From Leishmania martiniquensis (lineage: Eukaryota > Euglenozoa > Kinetoplastea > Trypanosomatida > Trypanosomatidae), in contig NC_090147.1 in NCBI RefSeq assembly GCF_017916325.1, forward strand, positions 322,001 through 386,000: a DNA stretch of 64,000 bases, written 5' to 3'. The notes under the pieces are model-generated. The model searched no databases. It was not told the origin of the DNA and saw nothing but the letters and a program-made list of their open reading frames with translations. Each line of letters starts with the position of its first letter. Position 1 is the first letter of the stretch. Shown here one piece after another: positions 40,352 through 50,468 of the stretch. The position numbers and the translations under genes are program-made.

Positions 40352-43300
40352 ATGCACGCTGGCAGCTCCACCAACGCGCCAGATGCAACGGCGCTTCGTC
40401 CATCGCTCCCTCCGCCACGGGGGACCGCACCTGTGAACTCCGGCGTTGCTGCCGTGTCGCCCTCCGGCACGCCTCAGTTGTCGTGCGCTGAGAACAGCAA
40501 GCGCAGCATCCTTGCAACTCTGTGGATTGATACGGAACGCTACACATATGAGGCGCTCTGCACGGCTGGCGCGGCCGCCATCAATGTGCACCACGTGCCG
40601 CACGACGACGACGGCGAACAGAAATTTGAGGAGGAGCATCACGACGCCCTTCGCTCCGACGGCGTTTGCGCCAGTGATCTGCGAGAGAGGCGCTGCCCGC
40701 TGGCCGACATGACAACGACGAGTGGTGACCCGGCAACTCGCCCTTCATCTCAGCCTCCGCTTCGCCTAGTTCCACTGGAGAGCATGCTGGCTGCACGCAG
40801 GTGCCCGTCCTCTGCTGTGGGGGCATCACCCGCTAGCGCAGCCGTCGACGACAGCGGAGTGCACACGCGCTGCGAGGAGGACGAGCATCAAGTCAAGGTG
40901 ATGGGCCGTACATTAACGGATGACTCCTCCGGCCGAGGCATCACCGCTGCGTCGTCGGTTGCCGCACAGTCGACTTCCTCCGACCGCTTTTCAGCGCCCC
41001 GGCGTGGTGCGGATGTGCGCTTGGACATTCTGGAAGAGGTCGAGCTGTGCAATGTGGTCCCCATACTGCCTCGCACCTTTGCTGTCGAGCAGCTGGTGCA
41101 ACAGCTCGTGCCATGTACCTCCGTCTTTGCACCCCAAGCAACACCGCCGTCAACTCGCGAGCGAGCGTTGCCTACTGACCTCGCTAGTGATGGCGCTGAC
41201 CCGCTTGTATCGGGTGCGACCACACAGCTTCTCCGTGCCGATGCTCTTCACATGCCCTCCACTGCCGGATACCTTGCACAGTTGCGCAAGGTATCCGACC
41301 ACCATCTTGCTCTTCTGCGAGCGACAGACAGCCCGCCGGTGACGACGGGTGACCTGACGGCCGCTTCGGAGAGGAACGCCGAACCTTTCATCGAACAGAG
41401 TGTATTTCATGCGGGTGCGGTGCCCCCCTCTGTCCCGGTGTACATGCATGCGACGTCGCTGGCGGCGTGCGGAGGCAGCGACAATGCCAGCTCGACAGCG
41501 ACGCACGCGGGCAAGAGCAGTGACGGTGACCTGGACGAGCGTGACGAGGAGGGGGACGTGGCGGATAGGAGGGGAGAGACGCCGGCCGCGCCCACTGCCG
41601 CTGGGGTGTGTCAGGCACTGACCTCGCGCCTGAAGGAGTGGAGTAGCAACGTGAGCCATGTGAGAGTGGACTCGACTCAAGAGGCCGAGGCACAGCAGGG
41701 CGCTGTCGAGAACCGTGTAGCGTCTCGGCGCTCAGAGGAATCGCCATCAACTGAGAACGGCAGCTTTCCTACACGACGGGAGCCCAAGAAGCCTGCCGTC
41801 TCCATCAGCACCTCGGCGAGTGGAGGCGCGTCTTCTGTGACGGCTGCCGGCGAAGCTTCTCCGCACCGCGCGCTTCGTGCCGGTGGGAGAGAGCCGGGGC
41901 ACGAGCAAGCGGCTCGAGTGCCATGCGACTCAACATCGCTTTCATCGCTAATGTCGGATGAGCTGGAGGATGCGTGTCGCCGCGGCGGTGGCGACGAAAC
42001 AGTCGCGTGCACATCGTTTGCTGCCGCGCAGGCCCGCTACGAGGAGCACCGTCAGCTCCTCCTTCAGAGACACAAAAGTGGTGCTGAGCTCTCCACGAAC
42101 TGCTGCTCGAGCGGTTCTGTGACCGCGAAGTTGGCTGATGGGGAGGACCACCCAAAGATGTCGGCTGAGCAGCGTTCCACGCCAGGCGCGGCGCTGCTTT
42201 CTCCTTCACTGTGCGCAGCGGTGGCGCCCAACTTCCTCGCGGACTTCGAAGCAGCCCCAGAGCTCTGGTCTACCGCCGCCAGAGTCTCTCTCGCCCCATC
42301 CCCCACGAGGGCCGGTGCAGCAGGCGGCCTGACGATCTCCGCGATGACTGCCAGAGACTCTGAGGCCAGCGATGCCGACATGCTTCCCTTGAGCGCTACC
42401 GTTTCGCAGCAGCAAAGCGGTCAGGAGCTTTCGTTGCCGCTCGCATCGCCGACGGAGCGGGGACTCCGTCAGCAGCCCCTGGACGAGATTCAGCAGCGAC
42501 AAGGTGGCGCTGTGGTGGAGTGGTCCTCCGGCGCTGTCAGCTACACCGCCGACACGCTAGGGCTGTACGAGGAGCAGCGGGCGCGCTCGCAGCGGCTTTA
42601 CCATCTCCCACCACCACCCCCTCCCTCTCCCTATTTTCCTGCCCCAGCGGCAGTAGCGCAGCCCGTCGACGTCGCTCGCGCTGGTAGCAGCGTCAGCAGC
42701 GCCGCAACCACGGAAGACCGATCGAGCCTGCGAGGTGCTGCGCTCGGTCAGCTGCAGCGGCTCAGTCGCCTTCGCAGGGCTGCATGCGCCCTGTCGCACG
42801 CTGCCATTTGTGGGAGGGCCCGGGTAGTGTTCGAGAGTGCTCTATCCGTCCACCTATGCCGCTGCTATCGTTGTCTTCCCCTTCTTGTGCAGTTCGCACA
42901 GGTGCCGTCACTGGCGTCGCCCGTGCTACGCCGCTACCTCGACGTGCTTCATCAAACGGCTCTCCCGGGACTCCCCGCCGACCAGCAGCGAGTGCCACCT
43001 TCTAGGGCCAAGGCGCTACCAGCGAAGGGGGCTCCTGGGGTGGCGGCGGCGGCTGTCGGCGCTCGTGCATCGAGGGATCGGCGCCGCTGTTGCGGGAGCG
43101 ACAATAGGAACGGTCGCCGCTCCCGCGTAGAGGCGGAGGTCGCTGTGGCGACCACAAACGGCTCTGAACAGAGCAGAAAAAGGCGCGAGGGAAGCACTGT
43201 GGTGGTGCCGACCAGACCTCATTCGCCTCAGGCAGGCAGCAGCGCACAACGACTTCGTGGCCCAGCCGATCCGCTGGAGGTCTTCCCAGCGCTGCAGCAG

Positions 43301-45244
43301 TGGCTGCGGCGCAGAGGGGAAGAGGACAGTCCCACGAAAGGACTACCGCCGAATGGGAAGCGGAACATGACCGAGCCAGATAACGGCGACGGCACACAAA
43401 CGCAAGGCGGACCCGCCCCGCAGTCGGTAGCCCAGGCAAACATATCGCAGCTGCATCAGGGGGCAGCCACTTCGTCCTGTGCACCTGACCAGGCGCTTCC
43501 TCGAGCTCTCGACGTTCATTCTCCTCCAACTGCATCCGCCGGAATGGTGAGCGCCGGCATGGGATCTCTCGACTGGGTTGATGACGCAGTGCTGGACGAG
43601 GTTGCTGTGGTGGGTGTTGTGCCGCGTGGGCATCCGCACCAGCTTCAGCTCGTTGCACCATCTCACGCCTTCTGCCTGATCCTCGTTCAGCGGCTGGAGG
43701 AGGTTGCCGAGGCAGCTGTACAGATTCTGGGGTTCATGACGCCTCCGCATCCAGCCGCACCTTTACCTACACTTGCTGGTGTGAGCCGGGCGCCAGAGGC
43801 GGGAGCGGCAGCGCTCGGTAAATCCTTTAACGGGAGCACGCCTGACTGGCGAACCTGGCTCGAGGCGCAGTACTTCGCCGCTATGTGGACAACACTGCAG
43901 CGACGCTTGACTCCAGCGGAATGGCAAGCAGTGCTGCAGAAGGCGCGTGACTCTCCCTTTCTTGCGAGGTGGGCCACAGCGGCGGCGGCGGAGGTGGTGG
44001 GGTCCGGTAGTGAGGACGCCGTCTTTGGTGACCCAACCCCGTGCGTCGGGATCGCCAGTTGTGCAGTGAAGTCAAGTGAGAAGAGCGCGGCAGCGTTGCC
44101 TGCCGCAGGGGATCGCAAGGTTGGGGCGGCCGTGCACGAGGCCCTGACTGGCATGCGGGCAAGTGTGCGTTCCGCTGCTGAATCGCACACGCTTGCGTGC
44201 CTCAGCACCGCCGAGGACGTTGTTGCTCGTGTTGTCCTCACAGCGCTGGTGCCGATTTTGCATCGGCGCATCACCGTCATGTATGAGTTGCTGCGGCATT
44301 TCGCCTCCAAGTCACTTTACGTGTCGCACCGCCTGCAGTGCGATGCGTATCAGCACTGGTACAGCGTAACCCCATCCCCTGCGGCTGTGCTGCGGCTGCT
44401 GCAGCGCAGTCAACGCTTCAGCGGAGCCTTGGCGCGGTGCTTCCCGCAGTATCGCCTTTCTCCTGTCATGCTGTCTTCGTTGCCGACACTGGACGGTGGC
44501 AGCGGCGGGGAGCCGGCGGCACGCGCTGCAGTCGCCTCTGCAGAGTCCTTCCCTTCGCGCCCGCTGAACGGCATAGCGGATGCGGCTGGCGCCGCCACAG
44601 ATGCTGCCAATGCCACGGCTGCAGAGTCGGGCGTGGTGGCGCGGTCGCTCTCGAAAGGGGAGGTGTGCCCTGTTCCAATCCGCGATTTCCCGGTCACCCG
44701 ACGAGCCGCCTCTCCGGCGTGTGTGACAGCGTCGGCGGAGTCAGGGGCCTTCGAGAGTCCTCCGTCGCCGCCCTCGGCATCTTCACCGACGACCGCCGCG
44801 ACACCAATAGCCGCTACATCTGCGTGGATGTCGCTTCTCCCGTCTTCCAGCGACGAGGCGCCTCTGCACGCGCGGTCACAGCAGCAGCAGCCGGCGATGA
44901 CGTACGTGCCGGAGGCGGCGCTGCTTGATCCTCGCTATCTCCAGCGCTTTGCCTGGTGGATGCATCGCACTCATCACGGCTCTGGAACGAATGGTGGCGG
45001 CGCCGCTATCGGCATCAGCGGCAGTGGAACCGGCGGGATCGGTGCTGGAGCACCGCAACTCTCTCGGGGGACCAGCACGGTACTGAACATACCGGGCGAC
45101 TATCTCCGAGTACTGCCTATGCAGGAGCAAGACGCATCTATTCGTACGGTGCTGCGCAGCATGGCGCAGAAGGGGCGAACGATGGACCTGTGGGAGATGA
45201 GCCAGCACATTAACAGCCACCACGCCTCGTACGTGTATCACTGA
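40352..45244 (+). CDS. Large hypothetical protein, mostly disordered with a folded C-terminal part
   Basis: 1630 residues from the ATG at 40352; the upstream frame (to 40199) has no ATG that is better placed. Most of the chain is Ser/Ala/Thr/Pro-rich with acidic patches. More ordered parts are: ILATLWIDTERYTYEAL (about 55); DVRLDILEEVELCNVVPILP (about 225); a Leu/Cys-rich helix block near 810-870 (ALSVHLCRCYRCLPLLVQF); a helical region about 1080-1400 (HAFCLILVQRLEEVAEAAVQ; TAEDVVARVVLTALVPILHR); and a C-terminal block (about 1512-1630) with LLDPRYLQRFAWWMHRTHH, IPGDYLRVLPMQEQD and TMDLWEMSQHINSHH. The last block looks conserved, but I cannot name it. No transmembrane segment is evident. Uninterrupted 4.9 kb with strong GC3 supports a real gene. 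Function unknown. Confidence 0.85.
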   Translation: MHAGSSTNAPDATALRPSLPPPRGTAPVNSGVAAVSPSGTPQLSCAENSKRSILATLWIDTERYTYEALCTAGAAAINVHHVPHDDDGEQKFEEEHHDALRSDGVCASDLRERRCPLADMTTTSGDPATRPSSQPPLRLVPLESMLAARRCPSSAVGASPASAAVDDSGVHTRCEEDEHQVKVMGRTLTDDSSGRGITAASSVAAQSTSSDRFSAPRRGADVRLDILEEVELCNVVPILPRTFAVEQLVQQLVPCTSVFAPQATPPSTRERALPTDLASDGADPLVSGATTQLLRADALHMPSTAGYLAQLRKVSDHHLALLRATDSPPVTTGDLTAASERNAEPFIEQSVFHAGAVPPSVPVYMHATSLAACGGSDNASSTATHAGKSSDGDLDERDEEGDVADRRGETPAAPTAAGVCQALTSRLKEWSSNVSHVRVDSTQEAEAQQGAVENRVASRRSEESPSTENGSFPTRREPKKPAVSISTSASGGASSVTAAGEASPHRALRAGGREPGHEQAARVPCDSTSLSSLMSDELEDACRRGGGDETVACTSFAAAQARYEEHRQLLLQRHKSGAELSTNCCSSGSVTAKLADGEDHPKMSAEQRSTPGAALLSPSLCAAVAPNFLADFEAAPELWSTAARVSLAPSPTRAGAAGGLTISAMTARDSEASDADMLPLSATVSQQQSGQELSLPLASPTERGLRQQPLDEIQQRQGGAVVEWSSGAVSYTADTLGLYEEQRARSQRLYHLPPPPPPSPYFPAPAAVAQPVDVARAGSSVSSAATTEDRSSLRGAALGQLQRLSRLRRAACALSHAAICGRARVVFESALSVHLCRCYRCLPLLVQFAQVPSLASPVLRRYLDVLHQTALPGLPADQQRVPPSRAKALPAKGAPGVAAAAVGARASRDRRRCCGSDNRNGRRSRVEAEVAVATTNGSEQSRKRREGSTVVVPTRPHSPQAGSSAQRLRGPADPLEVFPALQQWLRRRGEEDSPTKGLPPNGKRNMTEPDNGDGTQTQGGPAPQSVAQANISQLHQGAATSSCAPDQALPRALDVHSPPTASAGMVSAGMGSLDWVDDAVLDEVAVVGVVPRGHPHQLQLVAPSHAFCLILVQRLEEVAEAAVQILGFMTPPHPAAPLPTLAGVSRAPEAGAAALGKSFNGSTPDWRTWLEAQYFAAMWTTLQRRLTPAEWQAVLQKARDSPFLARWATAAAAEVVGSGSEDAVFGDPTPCVGIASCAVKSSEKSAAALPAAGDRKVGAAVHEALTGMRASVRSAAESHTLACLSTAEDVVARVVLTALVPILHRRITVMYELLRHFASKSLYVSHRLQCDAYQHWYSVTPSPAAVLRLLQRSQRFSGALARCFPQYRLSPVMLSSLPTLDGGSGGEPAARAAVASAESFPSRPLNGIADAAGAATDAANATAAESGVVARSLSKGEVCPVPIRDFPVTRRAASPACVTASAESGAFESPPSPPSASSPTTAATPIAATSAWMSLLPSSSDEAPLHARSQQQQPAMTYVPEAALLDPRYLQRFAWWMHRTHHGSGTNGGGAAIGISGSGTGGIGAGAPQLSRGTSTVLNIPGDYLRVLPMQEQDASIRTVLRSMAQKGRTMDLWEMSQHINSHHASYVYH

Positions 45245-45849
45245 CCGGGATGCAGCGCTGCTGCCGCGGTGCACTATGTGCCTGCGTGAAGCAGGGCGAT
45301 GGTGGTGATGGTGAGGTACTCCCGACTGCGCTTCTAATTTTTGCCGGAGGTTGTTTCGGTGGCTGCGTGTACGCGTGGTACCCCGCATCCACCCCCTCCT
45401 CTGTCTCTTTATGAGTGAAAGAAGAAAGGCATGAACTTCTCAACGATGCACACATAAATTTATGCAAACACGCACCGGCTGAATCGACTTGGACGCGCGC
45501 GCTTAGCCGCTACCGCCGCCGTTGCCAACGCGTGCGGCGCGCTATGCCGCCCATTTATACGGCATCGCATGTGCACGCGCGGCGTCTCTGTTCTCATCCG
45601 CTCCCATTCCGTCCTCTCTTCCCCTTCTCTCTCCACGCTGCAGCGTCGCTGTTCCCGCGTCGTATCTCACGGAGCGCCTGCGCGCATCGAATGGTGTGTG
45701 TGTGTGTGTGTGGTCGGGACTGTGCGGTGCTGTGCGGTGCGTATCACGATCGTACGCGAACCGGAAAATATCCTTCCAGGCTCCTCCTCCTCCTCCCCCT
45801 TCAAAAAAAAGGAGCACGCCGCTTTGCACCTGCCGAGGTGAGCCACTGC
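45245..45849. other. Intergenic region with splice acceptor for the J-RING gene
   Basis: No gene. A GT run at about 45692-45710; T/C tract at 45778-45802; first AG after it at 45813-45814, giving a leader of about 35 nt to the ATG at 45850. The J-RING frame remains open back to 45415, but that part lacks domain character. Confidence 0.6.
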
Positions 45850-47838
45850 ATGACGGATCGCTGCTACCGCTCGCTCGGCCTGCATCGCGGCGCCGTCGAG
45901 GAGGATATCAAACGAGCGTACCGCACGAAGGCGCTGCTGCTTCACCCGGACAGGAACCCGTGTGGTGGGGAGGCCTTTAAGGCGCTGCACGACGACTACG
46001 AAAAGGCGCTCGCGGACGCGAGGCGCCGAGGCGCCTACAAGAGCGGGCTGCCGACATTTTCGTCGTCCCCGCCTTCCGATGCGTCGCTGCCACGGGACTC
46101 GGCGGCACCGGCGGCAGGCGCCGCCTATTGGTTTGCGCGAGCAGCCGGCGCTGCACACCCGCCCCCCTCCCCCTCTCCTCCCCTCTTCACGGAGAAGGAG
46201 CTGTTCGGTGATTCGATACCCGGCGGCTGGCGCGACGCCTGTGCGCCACGTGGTGCACTGGGGCGGGGAGGCCACAAATCAGGCTGCAGGAGCAGCACCA
46301 AGGGCCGCACAGGGGAGGCGGGTGGCAGGAGCAGCACCAGCACTAGAGAGGCTGCTGCGGCCGACACACGGTGGCGCCGTGCACATGGGGCACGTGTGCC
46401 CGTCAGCGCTTACGAGGACAACAGCTCGTTGCCGCACCCGCAGCCCCCGCCTTCCTTCGCTTCGCTTGCACGGGACGGCGCACAGTTTCGTGCGTCTGCC
46501 GCGGCGGCAGGTGCCTCTTCGGCGACGAAGGCTCAGTGGGACAGATTCCTCTCACGGGAGCGTCCGTGGCAGTTGCCTCCCGCCGGGGTATCGGAGGCCG
46601 ATGCCCCAGGTGAGCTCAGTGGCTCTGAAAAATGCGCTACAGCGCAGGGCTGCGATGGTCGCGCGGCTGAGAACCGCAAGTCGGCCCGTGGGAGTGAGTC
46701 AGCGGAGTCCGCTGCGGATCGCGTGTATCGCGAGGCCGTGTTTCTGTACCGCCGTATGACGAAGGGTGCGGCAAAGGGGGAGGAGACGGCCGCGGAACGC
46801 ATGCGGGCCTACGGAGACAGCCCGGCCACCTCATCTGCCACGCGAGGTGGCTGCCACCAGCGGGGCGAGCGCCTCGAGCACGGCGCGATAGCTCGCAACA
46901 GCAGCAGCGTGAAGGGGAAAGACGTCGAGGCGGAGCTCAAGGGAACAGAGCAGCAGCGCCCGAGTCTCCGCAAGGAGGCGACGCAGTCGCGCAAGGTCGG
47001 CGACGACGGAGAGGCCTCGGCTAACTTGGATAAGGGCAGCTTTGCCGACGACGCTTGCGCCAAGTCGGGTCGATCAGCGGGAGCCCAGCCAACGGTATCC
47101 TCGAGTGGCGAACCTCGTGCAAGCAACGCGCTGCCGGCGCATTACCACTCAGCTCCGTCCTGCTACAGCGATGAGCGGGTGAAGAGGGACGTTGTCCAAC
47201 AGAGCGCGATGTTAGATGAGCGCCGCCTCATGCAGTCGGCGTATCTCCGATACCGCTACACCCCCAGCCCCGCCGACTTGGCTGAGATGAGTGACATGGA
47301 TGTATTCCTCTTGGCGTCTCTCGCCGAGGAAACCTATCACCAGATGCGAGCAACGCTGGCAGCACGCCTTAGCGCGGGGCCGTGCAGCTGCTGTGCCTCC
47401 GCTCCGCGAGCGCGCCAGCACTTGTACTTCAGCTGCGCCCACCCCAGCGTCTGTGCGGGCTGCTATGCGTTGGGTGTATTGAAATGCCCTCTCTGCGGGG
47501 CTGCACGAGCGACTCAACCGCGTCTGGCACCATTCTCTGCCGCCGCGTCGTCGTCTGCGACAGAGCGCGGTGGCTCCACCCGCGCTTCTAGCGCCTCTAC
47601 ACCGATACGCGCTTCGCTGGGGCCCTTTTCGACCTCATCGCCGGCGAGGATGCCGAGGCCGGCACACGCGCCCTGTCCGCGCGCTGCTGAGGAGGCCGAG
47701 GTGAGACCGGCAGATGTTCTCCAGGGCACCGAGACCACACACAGCGCCACAAGAGGCGCTGCGTCTGCCGCGTCCTCTCGCTCTGTCGCGAGTTCATCGC
47801 ACACCTTTTCGGCTCAAACCTTCGCACAAGAGGAGTGA
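45850..47838 (+). CDS. J-domain (DnaJ/Hsp40) protein with C-terminal RING finger
   Basis: 662 residues. Residues 2-62 form a J domain, CYRSLGLHRGAVEEDIKRAY then LLLHPDRNPCGGEAFKALHD, with the Hsp70-stimulating HPD intact. The middle (about 65-450) is Ser/Ala/Gly/Arg-rich and probably disordered, with no G/F-rich or Cys-rich class I features. Near 455-505 is a helix block (YLRYRYTPSPADLAEMSDMD). Residues about 510-552 match an IAP/MDM2-style RING: C-x2-C (CSCC), x13, CAH, x3, C-x2-C (CAGC), then CPLC. The tail is low-complexity. The J domain would recruit Hsp70 and the RING an E2, so a chaperone-linked ubiquitin ligase is a reasonable inference but untested. Start: the ATG two codons before the J-domain helix I, just after a splice acceptor. 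Confidence 0.85.
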   Translation: MTDRCYRSLGLHRGAVEEDIKRAYRTKALLLHPDRNPCGGEAFKALHDDYEKALADARRRGAYKSGLPTFSSSPPSDASLPRDSAAPAAGAAYWFARAAGAAHPPPSPSPPLFTEKELFGDSIPGGWRDACAPRGALGRGGHKSGCRSSTKGRTGEAGGRSSTSTREAAAADTRWRRAHGARVPVSAYEDNSSLPHPQPPPSFASLARDGAQFRASAAAAGASSATKAQWDRFLSRERPWQLPPAGVSEADAPGELSGSEKCATAQGCDGRAAENRKSARGSESAESAADRVYREAVFLYRRMTKGAAKGEETAAERMRAYGDSPATSSATRGGCHQRGERLEHGAIARNSSSVKGKDVEAELKGTEQQRPSLRKEATQSRKVGDDGEASANLDKGSFADDACAKSGRSAGAQPTVSSSGEPRASNALPAHYHSAPSCYSDERVKRDVVQQSAMLDERRLMQSAYLRYRYTPSPADLAEMSDMDVFLLASLAEETYHQMRATLAARLSAGPCSCCASAPRARQHLYFSCAHPSVCAGCYALGVLKCPLCGAARATQPRLAPFSAAASSSATERGGSTRASSASTPIRASLGPFSTSSPARMPRPAHAPCPRAAEEAEVRPADVLQGTETTHSATRGAASAASSRSVASSSHTFSAQTFAQEE

Positions 47839-50468
47839 GACGTCGCCTGCATCTTCCGCACCTCGCCTCGCCACGAATGCGCGTCCATATGCCTGCACAG
47901 GGTGAGAGGGCAGTAGGGTGTGACGTGAGCGACGATGGTGGCGCGGAGGGGGGAGGGCCACGAGTGAGCGCCACGTTGATTGTGAGGTAGTGGACTCCGA
48001 TGACCGCCGAATGCACGCGGAGGACGAGGAGGACAACAGAGGGCGGCATGGAAGCAATATCGACCTTGGCACGGGCTCTGCGCCGCAGAGCATGCCCCGC
48101 GTGGCCCTACACAGGGTGAACATCGACTCATCCGCAGGGAGATGACAGCGCGCGGAGTCGCGGAAAGCGCCCGCGCACACAGAAGGGGACGAGGGCGGCG
48201 CCGATGTATAGAAGTGCCCTTTGTTTCGCCCCGCCCTCCCCTCCCCTCCCTTCCTCTATACATCTCATTTCCTATTCATTCATTTTTGTAAACTTTTCTG
48301 TATGGCGGCACCACATCCCATTTTGTCTGCGGGCGGTCTCATCGCTCGCGAGCTCGTGCTTGTCTCCGGGGCGTCTCTGCGCACCCGCGCGCGAGCTCTG
48401 ACGCATCGCATGCGTCGTAGCCGCGATGGTGTCCTTATCTTTGATCTCTTGGAAGGTCGCTCTTGTCCCTCTCTCCTGTGGCTGTTGCTCCTGCGCTGGC
48501 GACCTTTCTGCTTAGCCAGTCCGTGCGCGCCGTACTTCTAGACGAGCGAAACAGCGGAGTGTGATGAGGCGAAGCAGACGGCACACACGCACACGCACTC
48601 ACAAAGGCACGCAAGCATATACACAGGCGTACAGGCAGACACCCATGACGAGAGAGGTAGCGGAGTGATCACTCCGTTGGCGCATGACCGCGGACTACGC
48701 TGAAGTGAACAAGAAATGTATGAGGCACACAAGGTAGGATAGGGCGCTGGGTGCGTCGTGGGGACTGCATACGCTGCTTAGCCCTGCCGAGATGGCACAT
48801 CCCTCTCCCATATGGAATACCCGTTGAGGGTATCATGGCCGCTACCTGTAGGGCGACTGCACACGCAGAGCGAAAAAAAAGCGTATCAAAGCAAATCTTC
48901 TATCTGCGACGCGTGGTGACCGATGTGTCACGCTCTCTCTCTCTTACCCTCTCCCCCGACTGATGCGCTGCAGTGTGCGGCCTCTTTCTGTCGACATCCC
49001 CACCCACCTCCACCTCTGCTTTACTTCCGCTCTTCAATTTTTTACTTCCTCTCACTCCCTCGGTGCTCTTCGCCGCCGCTGTGGCGAACGCGCCCAACTC
49101 CTTACTCTGTGCACACCCTCTCGCTCACACGGAGCTGTGCACCTCACCACGTGAAACCAACGTTAACCACAAGCAGCCGTGAAGCCGTTCGAGTGCTCCT
49201 CGCAAGACTTTTCTGCACACATTCCGTTTTCTCCCGCGCTTGCCGCTCTCTCTCGCTCTCTTTTTGCCTACTCGCACTTTCGCATCGCTCTGTGGCTACC
49301 AGACCCCGGCTCGCCACAACGTGGCGTGACCCCTCCCCCCGACCTCATCCGAATTGGCAGGTTGCCATCACTGGTCTCTGTGGCTTCCTGTGCGCGTGAG
49401 CTCTCGTCATCACGTCTTCAGTGTTTTTTTTCCTTCGCTCCCCCTCTCTCTCTGTTCTTCGACACAGTTCGCCGCTGCAACAGCGCCTCTTTTTTTTTTT
49501 CCCACTCTCCCCTCAGCATCTCAGCGCCCTTCTCTCCCGGGCGCCTCGCTGCCCCTTTCCTCTGTGCTGTTCGGGGCCATTTTCGGCTCGTCTCCGCCGG
49601 TCTCTCTTGCGCATACGCCGAGCCCCCGCGAAGCGGTCACGACGAAGAGCGTCGTATTGTTCGACGCGGGCGTCGATCACCACCACGGCAGACCTCCTGC
49701 CTCCTCGCCAACCGTGTCGGTGTGAGGCAAGGCGCGGAGGGGCCACTGCAACAGCTCTTCGGTGACAGGGTAGCTAGCTTGGGGAGCGCGCGCGCACAAG
49801 CAGAATCGACTTCGACATCCGGTGGAGGCGGCGTAGATCTCTTCCCCCTCCTCCCCCTGGGCAAAAAAATTTCCCATTCAACTTTTTGTTCGCCGTCCCG
49901 CTCTCCGCATCCTCTTTCCCTTTCTTCGCTCTCCTTTGCTGTCGTGACAGATCTCCGGCGTGCCTGCCGCGGCCTGTTGTTGTCTCTCTCCCTCTCTTCC
50001 CCTTTTCGTTCCACATCGTTCTCTCCTCCCCTCCCCTTCTTGTGCGTGTCGCAGCCTTCGTCGTCTGCCCTCGCCTGCGCTCTCTTCTCGCCCCCATTTT
50101 TCCCTTCGCCCACACTCGGGAGGGGCTGCGAAGGGATTGCCCACGACATCCAGAAGGCAGACAAAGTGACCCCCCACACACAGGCAGGCAGAGGAGGGCC
50201 GGAGGGAGACGTCAACAGCTCCCGATTGCTCCGCTGTTTTTTTTTTTCTTCCCCCCTTTACGTTTCGCGGAGCTCCCCCTTCAATCTCCTCTGTGGTCGG
50301 CGCTGACTTGCTGCTCGCTCCTCTTCTCTCCCCCTTCACCTTTCTGAGTTCGTGCCCGGCGGGCGCCTCCCTCCCAACATTTCTGCCTCCTACACCCATA
50401 CTGCCTGTTTCGACGTCTCTGCACACATCTCCTCCCCTCCCCCTCCCTCACCACCACCACCTGCCAAG
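47839..50468. other. Intergenic region, pyrimidine-rich
   Basis: No gene recognised in 2.6 kb. Very CT-rich from about 48920 to 50460. The 375-codon frame at 49179-50306 is a Ser/Phe/Leu/Pro-rich reading of these tracts and not a credible protein. An AG directly precedes the next ATG (50467-50468), with other AGs further up. Confidence 0.65.

Noticed and set aside
49179..50306. A 375-codon + frame upstream of the PDZ-like gene
   Set aside because: It reads CT-rich splice-region DNA as Ser/Phe/Leu/Pro; there is no domain, and composition differs from true genes nearby.
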